A DNA stretch of 64,000 nt from Arenicola marina (taxonomy: Eukaryota; Annelida; Polychaeta; Arenicolidae), in contig OZ025261.1 in assembly GCA_964019135.1 (NCBI GenBank), forward strand, positions 30,116,029 through 30,180,028, in the 5' to 3' direction. The notes under the pieces were generated by a model, which had not been told where the DNA came from, searched no databases, and saw only the letters and a list, made by a program, of their open reading frames with translations. Positions within the stretch are counted from its first letter, which is position 1, and each line of letters begins with the position of its first letter. This document shows positions 56,917-64,000 of this stretch, one piece after another. The position numbers and the translations under genes were made by a program.

Positions 56917-59900
56917 CCGGGACACCCGGACCCAATACCTCAAGAGGTAGACCTACACCTGGACCGGGACACCCGAACCCTATACCTCAAGCGGTAGACT
57001 TACACCAGGACCGGGGCACCCGGACCCTATACCTCAAGCGGTAGAACTATGATCTGGACCGGGACACTCGGACCCTATACCTCAAGCGGTAGATCTACAC
57101 AAGGACCGGGACACCCGGACCCTATACCTCAAGCGGTAGACCTACACCTGGACCGAGACACCCGGATCCTATACCTCAAGCGGTAGACCTACACCTGAAC
57201 CGGGACACCCGAACCCTATACCTCAAGCGGTAGACCTACACCTGGACAGGGACACCCGGAGCCTATACCTCAAGCGGTAGACCTACACCAGGGCCGGGAC
57301 ACCCGGACCCTATACCTCAAGCGGTAGAACTATGATCTGGACGGGACACCAGGGCCCTATACCTCAGGCGGTAGACCTACACCTGGACCGGGACACCCGG
57401 ACCCTATACCTCAAGCGGTAGACCTACACTTGAACCGGGACACCCGGGCCCTATACCTCAAGCGGTAGAACTATGATCTGGACCGGAACACCCGGACCCT
57501 ATACCTCAAGAGGTAGACCTACACCAGGACCGGGACACTCGGACCCTATACCTCAAGCGGTAGACCTGCACCAGAACCGGGACACCCGGACCCAATACCT
57601 CAAGCAGTAGACCTACACCTGGACGGACACCCGGACTCTATACCTCAAGCGGTAGACCTACACCAGGACCGGGACGCCCGGACCCTACCCTTCTAGTGGT
57701 AGACCTACACCAGGACCGGGACACCCGGACCCTATACCTCAAGCGATAGACCTACACCGGGACCGGGACACCCGGACCCTATACCTCAAGCGGTAGACCT
57801 ACACCAGGACCGGGACACCTGGTAACTATACCTCAAGCAGTAGACCTACACCAGGACCGCGACACCCGGACCCTATACCTCAAGCGGTAGATCTACACCT
57901 GGACCGGGACACCCGGACCCTATACCTCAAGCGGTAGACCTACACCAGGACCGGAACACCCGAACCCAATACCTCAAGCGGTAGACCTACACCAGGACCG
58001 GGACGCCCGGACCCTACCCCTCTAGTGGTAGACCTACACCAGGACCGGGGCACCCGGACCCTATACCTCAAGCGATAGACCTACACCGGGACCCGGACAC
58101 CCGGACCCTATACCTCAAGCGGTAGACCTACACCAGGACCGGGACACCCGGTAACTATACCTCAAGCAGTAGGCCTACACCAGGACCGGGACACCCGGAC
58201 CCTATACCTCAAGCAGTAGACCTACACCAGGACCGGGGCACCGGGACCCAATACCTCAAGCGGTAGACCTACACCAGGACCGGGACACCCGGTAACTATA
58301 CCTCAAGCAGTAGACCTACACCAGGACCGCGACACCCGGACCCTATACCTCAAGCGGTAGACCTACACCAGGACCAGGACGCCTGGACCCTACCCCTCTA
58401 GCGGTTGACCTACACCAGGACCGGGACACCCGGACCCAATACCTCAAGCGGTAGACCTACACCGGGACCGGGACACCGGGACCCAATACCTCAAGCGGTA
58501 GACCTACACCAGGACCGGGACACCCGGTAACTATACCTCAAGCAGTAGGCCTACACCAGGACCGGGACACCCGGACCCTATAGCTCAAGCGGTAGACCTA
58601 CACCAGGACCGGGAAACCCGGACCCTATACCTCAAGCGATAGACCTACACCTGGACCGGGACACCCGGACCCAATACCTCAAGCGGTAGACCTACACCAG
58701 GACCGGGACACCCGGACCCAATACCTCAAGCGGTAGACTTACACCTGGACCGGGACACTCGGACCCTATACCTCAAGCGGTACCCCTACACCTGGACCGG
58801 GACACCCGGACCCTATACCTCAAGCGGTAGACCTACACCAGGACCGGGACACCCGGACCCTATACCTCAAGCGGTAGACCTACACCAGGACCGGGACACC
58901 CGGACCCTATACCTCAAGCGGTAGAACTATGATCTGGACCGGGACACCCGGACCCTGTACCTCAAGCGGTAGATCTACACCAGGACCGGGACACCGGGAT
59001 CCTATACTCTCAGGCGGTAGAACTATGATCAGGACCGGGACACCCGGACCCTATACTTCAAGCGGTGGAACTATGATCTGGACCGGGACACCCGGAACCT
59101 AGACCTCAAGCGGTGGAACTATGATCTGGACCGGGACACCCGGACCCTATACCTCAAGCGGTAGACCTACACCAGGACCGGGACACCCGGACCCTACACC
59201 TCAAGCAGTAGACCTACACCAGGACCGGGACACCCGGACCCAATACCTCAAGCGGTAGACCTACACCAGGACCGGGACACCCGAACCCTACACCTCAAGC
59301 GGTAGACCTACACCAGGACCGGGACACCCGGATCCTATACATCAAGGGGTAGACCTACACCAGGAACGGGACACCCGGACACAATACCTCAAGCAGTAGA
59401 CCTACACCAGGACCGGGACACCCGAACCCTATAACTCAAGCGGTAGACCTACGCCAGGACCGGGACACTCGGACTCTATACCTCAAGCAGTAGACCTACA
59501 CCAGGACCGGGACACCCGGACGAAATACCTCAAGCGGTAGACCTACACTAGGAACGGGACACCCGGACCCTATACCTCAAGCTGTAGACCTACACCTGGA
59601 CCGGGACACCGGGACCCTATACCTCAAGCGATAGACCTACACCGGGACCGGGACACCCGGACCCTATACCTCAAGCGGTAGACCTACACCAGGACCGGGA
59701 CACCCGAACCCTATACCTCAAGCGGTAGACCTACACCAGGACCGGGACACCCGTACCCTATACCTCAAGCGGTAGACATACACCAGGACCGGGACACCCG
59801 GACCCAATACCTCAAGCGATAGGCCTACACCTGGACCGGGACACACGGACCCTATACCTCAAGCGGTAGACATACACCAGGACCGGGACACCCGGACCCA

Positions 59901-62900
59901 ATACCTCAAGCGATAGACCTACACCGGGACCGGGACACCCGGACCCTATACCTCAAGCGGTAGACCTACACCTGGACCGGGACACCCGTACCCTATACCT
60001 CAAGCGATAGACCTACACCTGGACCGGGACACCCGTACCCTATACCTCAAGCGATAGACCTACACCTGGACCGGGACACACGGACGCAATACCTCAAGCG
60101 ATAGACCTACACCGGGACCGGGACACCCGGACCCTATACCTCAAGCGGTAGACCTACACCTGGACCGGGACACCCGTACCCTATACCTCAAGCGGTAGAC
60201 CTACACCTGGACCGGGACACCCGTACCCTATACCTCAAGCGATAGACCTACACCTGGACCGGGACACACGGACCCTATACCTCAAGCGGTAGACATACAC
60301 CAGGACCGGGACACCCGGACCCAATACCTCAAGCGATAGACCTACACCGGGACCGGGACACCCGGACCCTATACCTCAAGCGGTAGACCTACACCTGGAC
60401 CGGGACACCCGTACCCTATACCTCAAACGGTAGACCTACACCTGGACCGGGACACCCGGACCCAATACCTCAAGCGATAGCCCTACACCGGGACCGGGAC
60501 ACCCGGACCCTATACCTCAAGCGGTAGACCTACACCAGGACCGGAACACCCGGACCCTATACCTCAAGCGATAGACCTACACCTGGACCGGGACACCCGT
60601 ACCCTATACCTCAAGCGGTAGACATACACCAGGACCGGGACACCCGGACCCAATACCTCAAGCGATAGACCTACACCGGGACCGGGACACCCGGACCCTA
60701 TACCTCAAGCGGTAGACCTACACCAGGACCGGGACACCCGAACCCTATAGCTCAAGCGGTAGACCTACACCAGGACCGGGAAACCCGGAACCTATACCTC
60801 AAGCGATAGACCTACACCTGGACCGGGACACCCGTACCCTATACCTCAAGCGGTAGACATACACCAGGACCGGGACACCCGGACCCAATACCTCAAGCGA
60901 TAGACCTACACCTGGACCGGGACACACGGACCCTATACCTCAAGCGGTAGACCTACACCAGGAGCGGGACACCCGTACCCTATACCTCAAGCGGTAGACA
61001 TACACCAGGACCGGGACACCCGAACCCTATACCTCAAGCGGTAGACATACACCAGGACCGGGACACCCGGACCCAATACCTCAAGCGGTAGACCTACAGC
61101 AGGACCGGGACACCCGGACCCAATACCTCAAGCGGTAGACCTACACCAGGACCGGGACACCCGAACCCTATACCTCAAGCGGTAGACCTACACCAGGACC
61201 GGGACACCCGTACCCTATACCTCAAGCGGTAGACCTACACCAGGACCGGGACACCCGTACCCTATACCTCAAGCGGTAGACATACACCAGGACCGGGACA
61301 CCCGGACCCAATACCTCAAGCGGTAGACCTACAGCAGGACCGGGACACCCGGACCCAATACCTCAAGCGGTAGACCTACACCAGGACCGGGACACCCGGA
61401 CCCAATACCTCAAGCGGTAGACCTACACCTGGACCGGGACACTCGGACCCTATACCTCCAGAAGTAGACCTGCACCAGAACCGGGACACCCGGACCCAAT
61501 ACCTCAAGCGGTAGACCTACACCTGGACGGACACCCGGACCCTATACCTCAAGCGGTAGACCTACATCAGGACCGGGACGCCCGGACCCTACCCTTCTAG
61601 TGGTAGACTTACACCAGGACCGGGACACCCGGACCCCATACCTCAAGCGATCGACCTACACCGGGACCGGGACACCCGGACCCTATACCTCAAGCGTTAG
61701 ACCTACACCAGGACCGGGACACCCGGTAACTATACCTCAAGCAGTAGACCTACACCAGGACCGCGACACCCGGACCCTATACCTCAAGCGGTAGACCTAC
61801 ACCAGGACCGGGACACCCGGACCCTATACCTCAAGCGGTAGACCTACACCAGGACCGGAACACCCGAACCCAATACCTCAAGCGGTAGACCTACACCAGG
61901 ACCGGGACGCCCGGACCCTACCCCTCTAGTGGTAGACCTACACCAGGACCGGGGCACCCGGACCCTATACCTCAAGCGATAGACCTACACCGGGACCCGG
62001 ACACCCGGACCCTATACCTCAAGCGGTAGACCTACACCAGGACCGGGACACCCGGTAACTTTACCTCAAGCAGTAGGCCTACACCAGGACCGGGACACCC
62101 GGACCCTATACCTCAAGCAGTAGACCTACACCAGGACCGGGACACCCGGACCCAATACCTCAAGCGGTAGACCTACACCAGGACCGGGACACCCGGTAAC
62201 TATACCTCAAGCAGTAGACCTACATCAGGACCGCGACACCCGGACCCTATACCTCAAGCGGTAGACCTACACCAGGACCGGGACACCCGGACCCTATACC
62301 TCAAGCGGTAGACCTACACCAGGACCGGAACACCCGAACCCAATACCTCAAGCGGTAGACCTACACCAGGACCGGGACACCCGGACCCTATACCTCAAGC
62401 GATAGACCTACACCGGGACCGGGACACCCGGACCCTATACCTCAAGTGGTAGACCTACACCAGGACCGGGACACCCGGTAACTATACCTCAAGCAGTAGG
62501 CCTACACCAGGACCGGGACACCCGGACCCTATACCTCAAGCAGTAGACCTACACCAGGACCGGGACACCCGGACCCAATACCTCAAGCGGTAGTCCTACA
62601 CCAGGACCGGGACACCCGAACCCTATACCTCAAGCGGTAGACCTACACCAGGACCGGGACACCCGGACCCAATACCTCAAGCGGTAGAACTATGATCTGG
62701 ACCGGGACACCCGGACCCTATACCTCAAGCGGTAGACCTACACCAGGACCGGGACACCCGGACCGTATACCTCAAGCTGTAGACCTACACCAGGACCAGG
62801 ACACCCGGACCCTATACCTCAAGCGGCAGACCCACACCTGGACCGGGACACCCGAACCCTATACCTCAAGCGGTAGACCTACACCAGGACAGGGACACCC

Positions 62901-63111
62901 GCTCCCTATACCTCAAACGTTAGACCTACACCAGGACCGGGCCACCCGGATCCTATACTCCAAGCGGTAGACCTACACCAGGACCGGGACACCCGGAGCC
63001 TATACCTCAAGCGGTAGACTTAAATCAGGACCGGGACACCCGGACCCTATACCCTAAGCGGTAGACCTACACCAGGACCGGGACACCCGGACACTACACC
63101 TCAAGCGGTAG
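56917..63111. repeat. 47-bp satellite, block 3 (about 132 copies)
   Basis: The longest block. A marker unit with CCCTTCTAGTGG at 57691 recurs at 61595, and another (CTCTAGTGGTAG) at 58021 recurs at 61925, both 3904 bp apart, which reveals a large-scale copy. A run of alternating CGATAGACC and CGGTAGAC units fills about 59800-61300. Confidence 0.95.
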
Positions 63112-63857
63112 ACTGAAACACCTGGACTGTAACCATGGTAACGCTACCCTAATAACCCACTCGAGCGCTAAATCACGCGCTGCTTCAGGCAGATCCCACT
63201 TCCGGTTAGGTGTCCCTGACGGTCCTAGAAACGTCCGCCAATTAGCTGACCCCTTTGACATCGGCTGCTAGTCTCCGCAATGCAGTCTCTATGCGTCAAA
63301 GGAGAGTTCTCCCGTCCGTCCCCTCACTGAGATATGGGTCGCTGGGGCAAGGTAAGGTAGGCTTGGTGATATGGGGCTTTGTGATATGGGGTTTGCTCAT
63401 ATGGGGTGTCGTGAGAGGAGGCTCGGTCATATGGGTTTGGTCATATGGGGTTTGGTCATATGGGGTTTGGTCATATGGTGTTTGGTCATATGGGGTTAGG
63501 TCATATGGAGTTAGGTCACATGGGGTTTGGTCACATGGGGTTTGGTCATATGGGGTTTGGTCATATGGAGTTTGGTCATATGGAGTTTGGTCACATGGGG
63601 TTTGGTCATACGGGGTGTCTTGAGAGGAGGCTTGGTCATATGGGGTTTGGTTATATGGGGTTTGGTCATATGAGGTTTGGTCATATGGGGGCTGGTCACG
63701 TCGCTTCTATGCTATATGACATGAGGGCGGGATACCCCCTCTGAATATCGAATCCCCAAGAATTAGGGAGAGTAATATCGAATCCCCTAGAATTTCATAT
63801 GGGGTTTGATCATATGGGGTTTGCTTGTATGGGGTTTGGTCATATGGGGTTTGGTCA
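63112..63857. repeat. satellite-interrupting module, copy 3
   Basis: 746 bp and very close to copy 1; it differs mainly by small changes and fewer 15-bp units (about 63418-63694). Confidence 0.95.
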
Positions 63858-64000
63858 CCGGGACACCCGGACCCAATACCTCAAGCGGTAGACCTACACC
63901 TGGACCGGGACACCCGAACCCTATACCTCAAGCGGTAGACTTACACCAGGACCGGTGCACCCGGACCCTATACCTCAAGCGGTGGAACTATGATCTGGAC
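63858..64000. repeat. 47-bp satellite, block 4 (cut by window end)
   Basis: Three units identical in type and order to those after modules 1 and 2. The array clearly continues beyond the window. Confidence 0.95.

Noticed and set aside
51264..64000. CRISPR-like regular array
   Set aside because: This is a contiguous 47-bp satellite without unique spacers in a eukaryotic genome.

Overview
This looks like nuclear DNA of a marine lophotrochozoan-type invertebrate (annelid, mollusc, brachiopod or relative). The main evidence is a spliced FMRFamide neuropeptide precursor on the minus strand with about 21 FMRF-Gly-basic units. The other evidence is intron-split genes, non-LTR retrotransposon remains, inverted-repeat elements, minisatellites, and a 200-base run of N typical of a scaffold gap. 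The phylum cannot be settled from this window. Protein-coding content is low; most of the 64 kb is non-coding and repeat-rich, and most long open frames are artefacts of tandem repeats.

Layout. 0.8-2.0 kb (+): the last five exons of an unrecognised gene, rebuilt here from splice sites that agree in phase; it carries a His/Asp-rich stretch and ends near a long inverted repeat. 4.8-6.2 kb: AT-rich tandem repeat and a terminal-inverted-repeat (TIR) element of about 960 bp. 6.56-10.96 kb: a 22-bp minisatellite split by a 5'-truncated LINE flanked by a 9-bp target-site duplication. 12.9-18.65 kb (-): the FMRFamide precursor gene. A signal-peptide exon at 18458-18632 joins, in phase, a large peptide-coding exon at 13370-14886, giving 563 residues. 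18.9-36 kb: gene-poor DNA with G/C homopolymers, short tandem arrays, dispersed repeats and one weak candidate exon. 36.4 kb: a second LINE remnant. 38.7-46.2 kb: four minisatellites, the largest a 17-bp repeat of about 1.5 kb. 47.1-49.5 kb: a second copy of the TIR element, partly caught up in an 830-bp tandem duplication that includes a tRNA-like (SINE-like) segment. 49.87-50.07 kb: assembly gap. 51.26-64.0 kb: a 47-bp satellite, about 225 copies, interrupted three times by a 720-760 bp module and running off the window end.

The two real genes are independent. The FMRFamide gene encodes a secreted prohormone cut at basic residues and amidated to give FMRFamide plus a few longer RFamides. 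The first gene has no assignable function. About ten CTCF-like motifs lie through the non-repetitive part, one pair facing each other inside the FMRFamide intron. The most unusual items are the complete FMRFamide gene with its minor peptides, the His/Asp-rich gene, the LINE-in-minisatellite insertion and the layered organisation of the 47-bp satellite.
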